A DNA stretch of 64,000 nucleotides from HT1-32 sp040219025 (lineage in GTDB: Bacteria > Pseudomonadota > Alphaproteobacteria > Rhodospirillales > HT1-32). Below, in pieces: positions 53,782 to 62,153 of this stretch (its first letter is position 1; the number at the start of each line of letters is the position of its first letter). Under the pieces are notes generated by a model. That model worked only from the letters and a program-made list of their open reading frames with translations. It did no database searches and was not told the origin of the DNA. Made by a program: the position numbers and the translations under genes. Location: NCBI GenBank assembly GCA_040219025.1, contig JAVJTE010000027.1, positions 62,001 to 126,000 of the forward strand. Reading direction: 5' to 3'.

Positions 53782-54191
53782 CTAATTCACCCGCGCCGGG
53801 CGGTCTGAGCCGGGGTCTGCCTGGGGTGGTTTCCGGGCCGGGCCGGCCTGATGGTGGGTCATGCGCCAGATGGCGCCTTCGCGGACAAACAGATTTGTTG
53901 CAATGAGGTAGTTGCCGTCGATTTCCTCATAGCAGAGGACGGCAGCAGCGGTTGTTCCCTGCGGGACAACGCGGGGCGACAGGCAGGTGATCCGGGGGGC
54001 ACTGGCGTTCTCCAGGATATCCCGCCAGGTCTGCAGCACGGCGTCACGGCCATAGATCGGATTCCAGCCGGGAGAATGACGGCGACCGGATTTTCGGCCG
54101 CCCAGACCGATTCCATTGCCGCTATATCGCGGCTGGCAAAGGCGGCGTAGAAAGCCTCGTTGGCGAAAAGCACCGCATTGATATCGGTCAT
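53782..54191 (-). pseudogene. Frameshifted SnoaL/AtzH-like (DUF4440-type) protein
   Basis: Two overlapping frames together encode one NTF2-like protein. The first frame (start 54191) gives ANEAFYAAFASRDIAAMESVWA. The second resumes at PGWNPIYGRDAVLQTWRDIL and continues to REGAIWRMTHHQAG and the stop at 53782. The frame changes near 54073, where one nucleotide appears to be missing just before the expected HPGW motif. Restoring it would give a protein of about 136 residues. Either the gene is recently dead or the base was lost in sequencing. Such proteins often act as small enzymes or stress-related factors. Confidence 0.8.
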
Positions 54192-54367
54192 GTCATCTCC
54201 GTTTCACATCCGGACAGTAGAGAGATGCCGGGGCATGTCAAAAGGCCCGGAAGTGAACAGTGCGCAGGAAATAATATTCTGTCTGTCACATATTTGTTAT
54301 AATTTTCTGGTTGTGTGTAAACGTTTCCAGTATGGTTTTCGCAAAAGAAGATGAGTTCAGGGCGGAT

Positions 54368-55462
54368 ATGAACAGCAAGGTGACCATCAAGGATGTCGCC
54401 GTACGGGCGGGATGCAGTATTGCGACGGTCAGTCGTGTGCTGAACAAATCCGGCCCGTCGAGTGCGGCCAGCCGCGAGAAAGTCATCGCCGCCGCCGGTG
54501 AACTGGGCTTCCAGTTCAACGAGCTGGGCCGGTCCCTGCAGAGCCAGCGTACACGGACCATTGGCGTCATTGTTCCGACCCTTGCCAACCCGGTCTTTGC
54601 CGATGCCATCGAGGGCATTCAGGCCACCGCCGATGACAGCGGCTATCAGATGCTGCTGAACTGCGCGAATTACGATCCGGCACGGGAAGAAGAATGCCTG
54701 TCGACTTTGCTCGGCAAGCAGGTTGATGCGGTCATTCTGACCGTCAGCGACCCGGCCACCAGTCAGACGCTTGCCACCCTGCGGGGGCTGGAACTTCCCT
54801 ATTGCCTGATCTTCAACCAGAACACCGGGGACGGTCATCCGGAGGTCGGTGTCGATAACACGGCGGCGGCAGATATTGTCGGGGATGTTCTGGTCACCCA
54901 CGGTCATCATAATGTGGTGTTCGTCGCGGTCCGCTTTTCAACCTCTGACCGGTCGCGTCAGCGTTATGCCGGTCTCTGTCAGGCGATGGCGCGGGCCGGA
55001 TGCCCGGAACCGCAGCTGCTGGAAGTGGATTACGAACCCGAAAATCTGGAGCTGGCGCTGGCCGGTCTGCTGGCCCGCGAGCCACAGACGACGGCACTGT
55101 TCGCCTCCAATGACATGCTGGCACTGGCCTGTATCCGGGGTCTGCGGGCGCTGGGCAAGACGGTGCCGGATGATATCAGTGTTGTCGGTTTCGACGGCAT
55201 CTCGATCGGTGATCTGGTCGACCCCAGCCTGGCGACTATTGTCACGCCGGGCCGCGAGATGGGTCGTCAGGCCGCAGCGATGATGATCACCGCGCTTGAA
55301 ACAAATGGCAGGGCGCCGGGCAATTCCCGGGCGCTTTCCTTCACCTTCCGTCCCGGAGGCAGTCTTGCGCCCCGGGCTACGGGGACTCCGGCGGGAGAGC
55401 GGTCACTCCCCCGCCGGTCGACTTCTCCACTCCACCTGATAACCAACAGAAGAAGTGAGTAA
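54368..55462 (+). CDS. LacI-family transcriptional regulator
   Basis: The 364-residue repressor has the LacI helix-turn-helix (TIKDVAVRAGCSIATVSRVLN) and a sugar-binding-protein-like effector domain (TIGVIVPTLANPVFADAIEGI, then DISVVGFDGISIGDLVDPSLATI). ATG 54368 is the start that fits the family; the frame opens further upstream, at 54311. Its stop is 4 nt before the binding-protein start, so it is the first gene of the transporter operon and probably its regulator. Confidence 0.93.
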   Translation: MNSKVTIKDVAVRAGCSIATVSRVLNKSGPSSAASREKVIAAAGELGFQFNELGRSLQSQRTRTIGVIVPTLANPVFADAIEGIQATADDSGYQMLLNCANYDPAREEECLSTLLGKQVDAVILTVSDPATSQTLATLRGLELPYCLIFNQNTGDGHPEVGVDNTAAADIVGDVLVTHGHHNVVFVAVRFSTSDRSRQRYAGLCQAMARAGCPEPQLLEVDYEPENLELALAGLLAREPQTTALFASNDMLALACIRGLRALGKTVPDDISVVGFDGISIGDLVDPSLATIVTPGREMGRQAAAMMITALETNGRAPGNSRALSFTFRPGGSLAPRATGTPAGERSLPRRSTSPLHLITNRRSE

Positions 55463-55466
55463 ATCC

Positions 55467-56477
55467 ATGAGAGTTTTACTGAGCGCCGCGGTTGCGGCAA
55501 CCCTTGCCTCCACGGCTTTTAGCTATAGTGCGGCGAATGCCGAAGATGCCATCTGCTACAACTGCCCGCCGCAATGGGCCGACTGGGCCTCGATGCTGAA
55601 GGCGATTGATCAGAAGCTTGGCATCAAGATGCCGCATGACAACAAGAACTCCGGCCAGACCCTCAGCCAGCTGCTGGCTGAAAAGGCCTCCCCGGTTGCC
55701 GATGTTGCCTATTACGGCGTGACCTTCGGTATCAAGGCCGGCAACGAAGGCGTTGCAACTGCCTACAAGCCGAAGGGCTTTGAAGATATCGCCGACGGTC
55801 TGAAGGATCCGGACGGCAAATGGTTCACCATTCATTACGGTACGCTCGGCCTGTTCGTGAACAAGGATGCGCTTGGCGGTGCCCCGGTTCCGGCCTGCTG
55901 GGCAGATCTGAAAAAACCGGAATACAAGGGCATGGTCGGCTATCTCGACCCGTCGAGCGCCTTTGTCGGTTATGCCGGCGCTGTTGCCGTCAACCGTGCC
56001 TTCGGCGGCACGCTGGATAATTTCGATCCGGGCGTCAAATTCTTCCAGGAGCTGGCCAAGAACGATCCGATCGTGCCGAAGCAGACCTCCTATGCCCGTG
56101 TCGTCTCCGGTGAAATTCCGATCCTGTTCGATTACGATTTCAATGCCTATCGCGGCAAATATACCGAAGGCGGCAATTTTGAATTCGTCCTGCCCTGTGA
56201 AGGTTCGGTCGTGGTGCCCTATGTCATGAGCCTGGTCGCCAACGGTCCGAACCCGGAACTTGGCAAGAAGGTACTGGATTACATCCTGTCCGACGAAGGC
56301 CAGGCAATCTGGACCAATGCCTATCTGAAGCCGGCCCGTCCGGTGAAGCTGCCTGCGGAAGTTGCCGCGAAATTCCTGCCGGACAGCGACTATGAGCGCG
56401 CAACGCCGGTCGATTACGCGAAGATGGAACAGGTTCAGAAAGCGTTCGGTGAGCGTTATCTGAAAGAAGTGAAATAA
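55467..56477 (+). CDS. Extracellular solute-binding protein (iron/polyamine/phosphonate type)
   Basis: The 336-residue periplasmic protein has a signal peptide (cleavage near ANA-EDA) and the family 1 solute-binding layout: KASPVADVAYYGVTFG, KWFTIHYGTLGLFVNKDALG, and VLDYILSDEGQAIWTNAYLKPARP. Two cysteines sit at the mature N-terminus (CYNCPPQW). The ligand is unknown; the adjacent phosphodiesterase suggests a phosphodiester or organophosphate. Confidence 0.88.
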   Translation: MRVLLSAAVAATLASTAFSYSAANAEDAICYNCPPQWADWASMLKAIDQKLGIKMPHDNKNSGQTLSQLLAEKASPVADVAYYGVTFGIKAGNEGVATAYKPKGFEDIADGLKDPDGKWFTIHYGTLGLFVNKDALGGAPVPACWADLKKPEYKGMVGYLDPSSAFVGYAGAVAVNRAFGGTLDNFDPGVKFFQELAKNDPIVPKQTSYARVVSGEIPILFDYDFNAYRGKYTEGGNFEFVLPCEGSVVVPYVMSLVANGPNPELGKKVLDYILSDEGQAIWTNAYLKPARPVKLPAEVAAKFLPDSDYERATPVDYAKMEQVQKAFGERYLKEVK

Positions 56478-56489
56478 TCTGACCTCCGG

Positions 56490-56521
56490 GGGAATGCCGC
56501 TGCTGCCGCGGCGTCATTCCC
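56490..56521 (+). terminator. Hairpin between the binding-protein and permease genes
   Basis: GGGAAT (56490-56495) pairs with ATTCCC (56516-56521), and GCCGC (56496-56500) with GCGGC (56508-56512), with a small bulge. TTT follows. It should attenuate read-through into the permease genes. Confidence 0.6.
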
Positions 56522-56543
56522 TTTGGTCGGATTATCTTCTGAC

Positions 56544-57356
56544 ATGAAACGTATCTTTCCGGTTCTCTGCATCCTGCCACTGGTCATCTTCTCGATGGCC
56601 TTTCTGGCGTTGCCGCTTGTGCGCCTGTTTCAGGCGTCGGTAAGCACCAGCGCCGGGTTTGGCATCTATGCGGATATTCTCGCCAACGAACGCTATATGC
56701 GCAGCCTGTTCGATACGGTTGTGGTTTCTGCGGGGGTGACGCTGGGCGCGATTGCCGTTTCGACCACGGCCGGTCTGTTCCTGACCCGGAACCGTTTCTA
56801 CGGCCGTAATTTCCTGATCGCGACCCTGACCTTCCCGCTGGCTTTCCCGGGTGTGGTCATCGGCTTCCTCATCATCCTGCTGGGCGGGCGTCAGGGGCTG
56901 GTCAATGACCTTGCCAAGGGCCTGTTCGATACCCGTGTGGTCTTTGCCTATTCGATTGCCGGGCTGTTTCTCGGCTATCTGTATTTCTCGATTCCGCGGG
57001 TACTGCTGACCGTCATGGCTGCCGCTGAAAAGCTCGATCCGCAGCTTGAGGAGGCGGCGCGGTCGCTGGGTGCCGGCCCGTTCCGGGTGCTGCTTGATGT
57101 CATTCTGCCGGGCCTGGCACCGGCACTGGTTGCCGCCGGGGCGATTGCCTTTGCCACCGCAATGGGTGCGTTCGGCACCGCCTTCACGCTGGCGACCGAT
57201 ATCGATGTGCTGCCGATGGTGATCTATACCGAATTCACTTTGTCAGCGAATATCGCCATGGCCTGTGCGCTGTCCTGTGTTCTGGGTCTGGTGACCTGGG
57301 TGCTGCTGCTGGCCGGGCGATCCTTCACCGGCGGCACTGTCGCGGCGTCAGGTTAG
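56544..57356 (+). CDS. ABC importer permease, first subunit
   Basis: The 270-residue permease has six hydrophobic segments and the EAA loop EEAARSLGAGPFRVLLDVILPGLAP. The start at ATG 56544 (MKRIFPVLCILPLVIFSMAF) is preferred. It pairs with the second permease 8 bp downstream, as in spermidine/phosphonate-type importers (PotB/PhnU group). Confidence 0.92.
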   Translation: MKRIFPVLCILPLVIFSMAFLALPLVRLFQASVSTSAGFGIYADILANERYMRSLFDTVVVSAGVTLGAIAVSTTAGLFLTRNRFYGRNFLIATLTFPLAFPGVVIGFLIILLGGRQGLVNDLAKGLFDTRVVFAYSIAGLFLGYLYFSIPRVLLTVMAAAEKLDPQLEEAARSLGAGPFRVLLDVILPGLAPALVAAGAIAFATAMGAFGTAFTLATDIDVLPMVIYTEFTLSANIAMACALSCVLGLVTWVLLLAGRSFTGGTVAASG

Positions 57357-57364
57357 GACAGAAC

Positions 57365-58162
57365 ATGCCCCGTATCAGCCCCGTAAAATCGCTGCAGCTT
57401 GCGGTCACACTTGCCGCCTGCCTGTTCCTGCTGGTGCCGGCGATCATGTCGGTCATGGCCGGTGTCACCGAAAACTATTTCCGCGGCATTTCCAGCGGCG
57501 TCACGCTGCGCTGGATCGGCGAGGTCTGGCGGCTCTATTCCGACAGCATCTGGCGGTCGATGCTGATTGCCGGTGTCTGTCTTGTCTTCACGCTGGTCAT
57601 TGGTGTGCCCGCGGCCTACGCCCTGAACCGGCTGGGTGGCAGGCTGTCGCGGATCATCGAGGAGTTCATCTCGCTGCCGCTGGCGGTGCCCGGACTGGCG
57701 CTGGCGCTGGCGCTGCTGCAGCTCTATGGCACCTGGAAGGGCTTCCGGATTTCCTGGTGGTTCATTCTGGTCGGGCATGTGCTCTATACCCTGCCGTTCA
57801 TGATCCGCTCGGTGATGGCGATCTTTGCCGCTATTGATCTGAAAACGCTGGAGGAAGGGGCGGCATCGCTTGGTGCGTCGTCCTGGCGGCGGTTCATCGA
57901 TATCGCGGTGCCGAATGCCATGCCCGGCATTCTCGCCGGTTCGCTGACCGTCGTTACCCTGTCGATTGGCGAATTCAACCTGACCTGGATGCTGCATACA
58001 CCGCTGACCAAGACCCTGCCGGTCGGTCTGGCCGACAGCTATGCCTCCATGCGGCTGGAGATCGCCTCGGCCTATACCCTTGTCTTCTTTGTCATGATTG
58101 TGCCGTTGCTTGTCGCCCTGCAATGGGCGTCGTCACGGCTGCAGAATGTTGGAAAACGCTGA
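57365..58162 (+). CDS. ABC importer permease, second subunit
   Basis: The 265-residue permease has six hydrophobic segments and the EAA loop EEGAASLGASSWRRFIDIAVPNAMPG (PotC/PhnV-like). Its stop overlaps the ATPase start (TGATG). Confidence 0.92.
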   Translation: MPRISPVKSLQLAVTLAACLFLLVPAIMSVMAGVTENYFRGISSGVTLRWIGEVWRLYSDSIWRSMLIAGVCLVFTLVIGVPAAYALNRLGGRLSRIIEEFISLPLAVPGLALALALLQLYGTWKGFRISWWFILVGHVLYTLPFMIRSVMAIFAAIDLKTLEEGAASLGASSWRRFIDIAVPNAMPGILAGSLTVVTLSIGEFNLTWMLHTPLTKTLPVGLADSYASMRLEIASAYTLVFFVMIVPLLVALQWASSRLQNVGKR

Positions 58163-59232
58163 TGTCCAGATCCGCCGACGGAACCCGTATCCGCCTGAAT
58201 CACTGTGCCAAGACCTATCCCGGCGGGGTGCAGGCACTCAAAGCCACCGATCTGGAGGTTGTTCCCGGCGAGATCATGGCGTTGCTGGGGCCCAGCGGCT
58301 GCGGCAAGACCACGATGCTGCGCATCATTGCCGGTCTGGAAACCCCGGACCGTCAGGGCCGGGTGCTGTTCGACGATGATGATGTGACGCCGCTGCCGAT
58401 CGAGAAACGGGCTGTCGGCATGGTCTTCCAGTCCTATGCGCTGTTTCCGAACATGAATGTGCGAGCCAATATCGGCTACGGCCTGAAAGTCGCCGGGCTG
58501 CCCCGCCAGCAGATCGACCACCGGGTCGACGAGGTGCTGGGGCTCTGTCAGCTGGAGGCCTTTGCCGGCCGTTCGGTCGATGCCCTGTCCGGCGGCCAGC
58601 GGCAACGTGTCGCACTGGCGCGCGCGGTTGCCCCGCAGCCCCGCGTGCTGTTGCTGGACGAGCCGCTGTCGGCGCTCGATGCCGCCCTGCGTGAACAACT
58701 GCGTGACGAGTTGGCGCGGCTGTTGCGGCAATTGTCGATCACCGCGGTTTTCGTGACCCACGACCAGTCGGAGGCCATGGCCATTGCCGACCGGGTTGCG
58801 GTGATGCGTGACGGTGTTGTTCTGCAGATCGACCGGTCAGAGGCGATCTATCACAAACCGGCGAACGGCTTTATCGCGACCTTTGTCGGCGGTGCGAACC
58901 ATCTGCCGGGCCGGGCCAGCGGTTCGGCCATTGACCTGCCGGGCGGCCGGCTCGACCTGCCGCAGGCACTGACGGCAAACCAGTCTGTCTATGTCCGGCC
59001 GGAGGCGCTCCGGATCATCCCTCCGGAAGGGGCCGGTCTGGTCGGGCGGGTCTCGGGGCGCCTGTTTCTGGGCACCCATTACCGCCTGACCATTGATAAT
59101 GTGACGACCGGGCCGCTGTCTGTTCTGTCTGCCGATCCGAACCCGCCGGCGATTGGTGATGCAGTCGGTGTCGAGGTGCCGTCTGAAGCGATCATGGTGC
59201 TGGACAGCGATGCCGCAGGAGCCGCCGCATGA
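58162..59232 (+). CDS. ABC importer ATP-binding protein
   Basis: The 356-residue ATPase has Walker A LLGPSGCGKTTMLR, signature DALSGGQRQRVALARA, Walker B VLLLDEPLSALDA, and the His of VTHDQSEAM. A C-terminal TOBE domain (about residues 270-350, VYVRPEALRI) follows. It is the PotA/UgpC type. The start at ATG 58162 fits the conserved N-terminus and the TGATG overlap; the frame extends upstream to 58123 but without conserved sequence. The stop overlaps the phosphodiesterase start (ATGA). Confidence 0.94.
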   Translation: MSRSADGTRIRLNHCAKTYPGGVQALKATDLEVVPGEIMALLGPSGCGKTTMLRIIAGLETPDRQGRVLFDDDDVTPLPIEKRAVGMVFQSYALFPNMNVRANIGYGLKVAGLPRQQIDHRVDEVLGLCQLEAFAGRSVDALSGGQRQRVALARAVAPQPRVLLLDEPLSALDAALREQLRDELARLLRQLSITAVFVTHDQSEAMAIADRVAVMRDGVVLQIDRSEAIYHKPANGFIATFVGGANHLPGRASGSAIDLPGGRLDLPQALTANQSVYVRPEALRIIPPEGAGLVGRVSGRLFLGTHYRLTIDNVTTGPLSVLSADPNPPAIGDAVGVEVPSEAIMVLDSDAAGAAA

Positions 59233-60062
59233 AGCCGGTGAGGATTTTTCAGTTCTCGGACTGTCATATCGTTGAAGAAGGCAGCCTGGCCTATGATGTG
59301 GTCGACACATCAGCCTATCTCGACCGGGCCGTCAGTTATGCGAACAGCCTGATGGAGGCAGTCGGTCCGGTTGATGCGGTGGTGGTGACCGGTGATCTGA
59401 CCGACCATGGCCGCGTTGCACAATATGAACGTCTGCGCAGTATGCTCGACCGTCTTGTTGTGCCCTACTATCTGTTGCCGGGCAATCATGACCGGCGCGA
59501 CAGCCTGCGACAGGTCTTTCCCGATCATGATTATCTGCAGAACGGATCTGACGAGATCAATTACCGCCTGTCGATGGGTGACCTGACCCTGCTGTGCCTC
59601 GACAGTTCTGTTCCCGGCGCGTCCCATGGCGAGCTGACGAAGACGACAACAGACTGGCTTGCCGGACAGGTTCGTGATCTGGATAACCGTCCGGCAATGG
59701 TCGCGTTTCATCATCCGCCGTTTGATTCCGGTGTCGGCCATATGGACCGCCAGCGTCTGCGCGATCCGTCCCGGCTGTTTGAGATTCTGGGCGATCATCG
59801 CGGTCCGCATCAGATGATCTGTGGCCATGTGCATCGCTTCATTACCAGCCAGACCCCGGCCGGGCCGGCGGTCATCGCACCGGGCACCTCGCATGCCGTG
59901 GCGCTCGACCATCGTGAAGACGGGGCCTCTGCCTTCCGGATGGAACCGGGGGCGTTTCTGCTGCACAGCTTTGACGGCCGCTCCGGATTCGCCGGATTTA
60001 CCTCGGAATATGTGCCTGTCGGTCCTTTCGACGGGCCGTACCTGTTCTATCCGGACCGGTGA
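59229..60062 (+). CDS. Metallophosphoesterase (class III phosphodiesterase, CpdA/GpdQ-like)
   Basis: The 277-residue protein has the full calcineurin-like metal-site set: FSDCHI (D-x-H), VVTGDLTDHG (GD), LPGNHDRRD (GNHD), AFHHPPF and ICGHVHRF (GHxH). Members hydrolyse cyclic nucleotides or glycerophosphodiesters. Being the last gene of the LacI-ABC operon with an ATGA overlap, it probably cleaves the imported compound in the cytoplasm (no signal peptide), which would make the substrate a phosphodiester. That link is an inference. Confidence 0.9.
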   Translation: MKPVRIFQFSDCHIVEEGSLAYDVVDTSAYLDRAVSYANSLMEAVGPVDAVVVTGDLTDHGRVAQYERLRSMLDRLVVPYYLLPGNHDRRDSLRQVFPDHDYLQNGSDEINYRLSMGDLTLLCLDSSVPGASHGELTKTTTDWLAGQVRDLDNRPAMVAFHHPPFDSGVGHMDRQRLRDPSRLFEILGDHRGPHQMICGHVHRFITSQTPAGPAVIAPGTSHAVALDHREDGASAFRMEPGAFLLHSFDGRSGFAGFTSEYVPVGPFDGPYLFYPDR

Positions 60063-60134
60063 TTCAATTCAGCTGGCGTTGACAAACCGGAACTTCCTGC
60101 GCTTCAACTAAAGAGAAGCTGAAGGATTGCCGGC

Positions 60135-61106
60135 ATGTCGATCACCCTGTTGCGGACCCTCGTTGCCATTGCCGAACGCGGCAGCTTTCAGGCTGCGGCG
60201 GATCAGGTCTGTGTCTCCCCGGCGGCGGTCAGCCAGCAGATGCGCACGCTTGAGGATCTGGTGCAGGCAGAGCTGTTCGACCGCAGCCGGCGCACCCCGC
60301 AACTGACCCGTCAGGGCCTGTCGATCATTCCGAAAGCCCGCGATATCCTGCAGGCCTATGACGGGATGATCGCCTCCCTGCGACCGGACGGGGAACTGGT
60401 CGGTGACCTGACCATCGGGGCGGTCTCCTCGTCGATTTCCAATCTGGTGCCACGCTCAATCAAGGAACTGATGCAGGTCTATCCGGCGGTGCATATCAAG
60501 GTGGTGCCGGACCAGTCGCATGAACTGCTGCTGCAGATCGACCGGGGTGACCTTGATGCGGCGATCATGAGCGAGCCGGACCGGCTGCGCAGTCATCTGA
60601 AATGGCAACCCATCGCCCGCGAGACGATGATGCTGATCTGCGCCCGTGACGTGACCGGTAATGACGTGATCGGTCTGCTGCGGGACCGGCCCTATATCCG
60701 GATGTCACGCCAGACCTGGGTCAGCGAACTGGCCGATGACCTGCTGCAGGAACTGAGGCTGGATATCCGCGACGCGATGGAACTGGATACGCTGGAATCG
60801 GTCTCCCGCATGGTTGCGCATGACCTCGGCGTGGCGATTATCCCGCTGCCCTGCCTGCCGGACGAGTCGACGGCGGGTCTGCGTTTTCTGCCTGTCGGCA
60901 ACCCGCCGCGTGATCGTGTCATGGGCATCCTGTCACGTCAGGACAGCCCGAAATTCCCGCTGATCGACCGCCTCTGGGAGGCGGCAATGACCGCTGTCAG
61001 CGAAGTCGGTACGAACGAGCCGGACAGGCGAGGCTGCCCGACAACAGGGGACTGCCTGCCTGACGATGATATCAGTCAGAAACTGCCCTCGCCCCCTCTG
61101 CCCTGA
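60135..61106 (+). CDS. LysR-family regulator
   Basis: The 323-residue regulator has an N-terminal winged helix (LVAIAERGSFQAAADQVCVSPAAVSQQMRTLE) and an effector domain. It lies 72 bp after the phosphodiesterase gene in the same direction. It resembles the LysR protein at 37848 (for instance VSQQMxxLE and the FDRSxRTPxLT region), suggesting paralogues. It has a hydrophilic C-terminal extension of about 30 residues. The target genes are unclear. Confidence 0.92.
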   Translation: MSITLLRTLVAIAERGSFQAAADQVCVSPAAVSQQMRTLEDLVQAELFDRSRRTPQLTRQGLSIIPKARDILQAYDGMIASLRPDGELVGDLTIGAVSSSISNLVPRSIKELMQVYPAVHIKVVPDQSHELLLQIDRGDLDAAIMSEPDRLRSHLKWQPIARETMMLICARDVTGNDVIGLLRDRPYIRMSRQTWVSELADDLLQELRLDIRDAMELDTLESVSRMVAHDLGVAIIPLPCLPDESTAGLRFLPVGNPPRDRVMGILSRQDSPKFPLIDRLWEAAMTAVSEVGTNEPDRRGCPTTGDCLPDDDISQKLPSPPLP

Positions 61107-61113
61107 TGGGGGA

Positions 61114-62148
61114 TTATCCTCCGGATGCAAAGTCCAGCGGCAGAGACATGCCGGTCTGGCTGCTCAACCAGTTCAGGTAACGACCGACACGAACATAAAC
61201 GCCGGGATTACTGTCTGATCCGCATTCATACCCCCAACTCGCCAGACCAATCAAAACGGGACCTGAGTCCGAAAAAACAATAGCTGGCCCGCCGGAGTCA
61301 TTTGAACAGGTGTCGGAACCGGGCTTGTGGGCGCAGACCATGTTGCCCGTCAAAAATTGTTCATACCGGTCAATAGTACTACAGCTGGAATTGGATATGA
61401 TATTGACTGTCGTGTGCAACAGGTCGTAGCTGTTTCGGTTTTCTTCTGTATAGCCCCATCCTGAAACGAGCAGTGGTGCTCCATCCTTTACAAGTTGTCT
61501 GTCATTTGGCCATGGAAGCGGAATTGGCTGGATCTGCGGAGAGAATGTGACGGGTGTTTTAAGTTCAACCAGTGCAATGTCTTGATCAAGCCTGTTCGTC
61601 GTCGGCTGCTTCCAGCTTGGGTGAACGACAATGTTTAGGGCCCTGTGGCGTATCACACCGAGATGCATCTTTGTTTCGCCAATGACCATAAAAAACCGGG
61701 AGGGGTGAGCATTTCCGCCCAGTGCGCGACTGTCGGTAATACAGTGGGCAGCCGTCAGAACCCATCGGTCAGAAATCAACGCACCGCCACAAAACACGCC
61801 GTCAACGATATTCCGGGTGATCGCATCGACAAATCCGACCTGCCACGGAAGATACCCGGGGGGCGCGATATTGCCCCCGTAGGTCCGTGTGGCGGGAGAG
61901 TCAGTGAGGAGTGTCCGCAGGTTTTTCACCATGCCCTGCGATCCGTGGAGGATCACCGCGAGAGGATCGGGAGACGACAAGATACCCCTCCGGTCGAGCG
62001 AAATCTTCTCAAGCCCGACCGGGCTCCCCCGGATCACAAGAGTGTTGTTATCAACTTTCCGGATTGTTTCAGCGATTGCCGTTGCCGATGAAAGACCTGC
62101 GGCGACGATCAGGAAAAGCAGGGATTTTATGACCATTTCGGGTTTCAT
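61114..62148 (-). CDS. Trypsin-like (S1A) secreted serine protease with Asn in the oxyanion-hole position
   Basis: From ATG 62148 the 344-residue protein has a signal peptide (to about SATAIAE), a propeptide of about 60 residues, and an activation site before TYGGNIAPPGYLPWQV (IVGG in trypsin). The triad is His135 (VLTAAHC), Asp190 (DQDIALVEL) and Ser285. Asp279 in SDTCSNDSGGP gives trypsin-like (Lys/Arg) specificity. The canonical GDSGGP reads NDSGGP, so Asn283 replaces the glycine that helps form the oxyanion hole. A GTG at 62157 overlaps the lipoprotein stop and could be the start. It is co-transcribed with the lipoprotein gene. Confidence 0.9.
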   Translation of the reverse strand: MKPEMVIKSLLFLIVAAGLSSATAIAETIRKVDNNTLVIRGSPVGLEKISLDRRGILSSPDPLAVILHGSQGMVKNLRTLLTDSPATRTYGGNIAPPGYLPWQVGFVDAITRNIVDGVFCGGALISDRWVLTAAHCITDSRALGGNAHPSRFFMVIGETKMHLGVIRHRALNIVVHPSWKQPTTNRLDQDIALVELKTPVTFSPQIQPIPLPWPNDRQLVKDGAPLLVSGWGYTEENRNSYDLLHTTVNIISNSSCSTIDRYEQFLTGNMVCAHKPGSDTCSNDSGGPAIVFSDSGPVLIGLASWGYECGSDSNPGVYVRVGRYLNWLSSQTGMSLPLDFASGG

Positions 62149-62153
62149 GGCGT

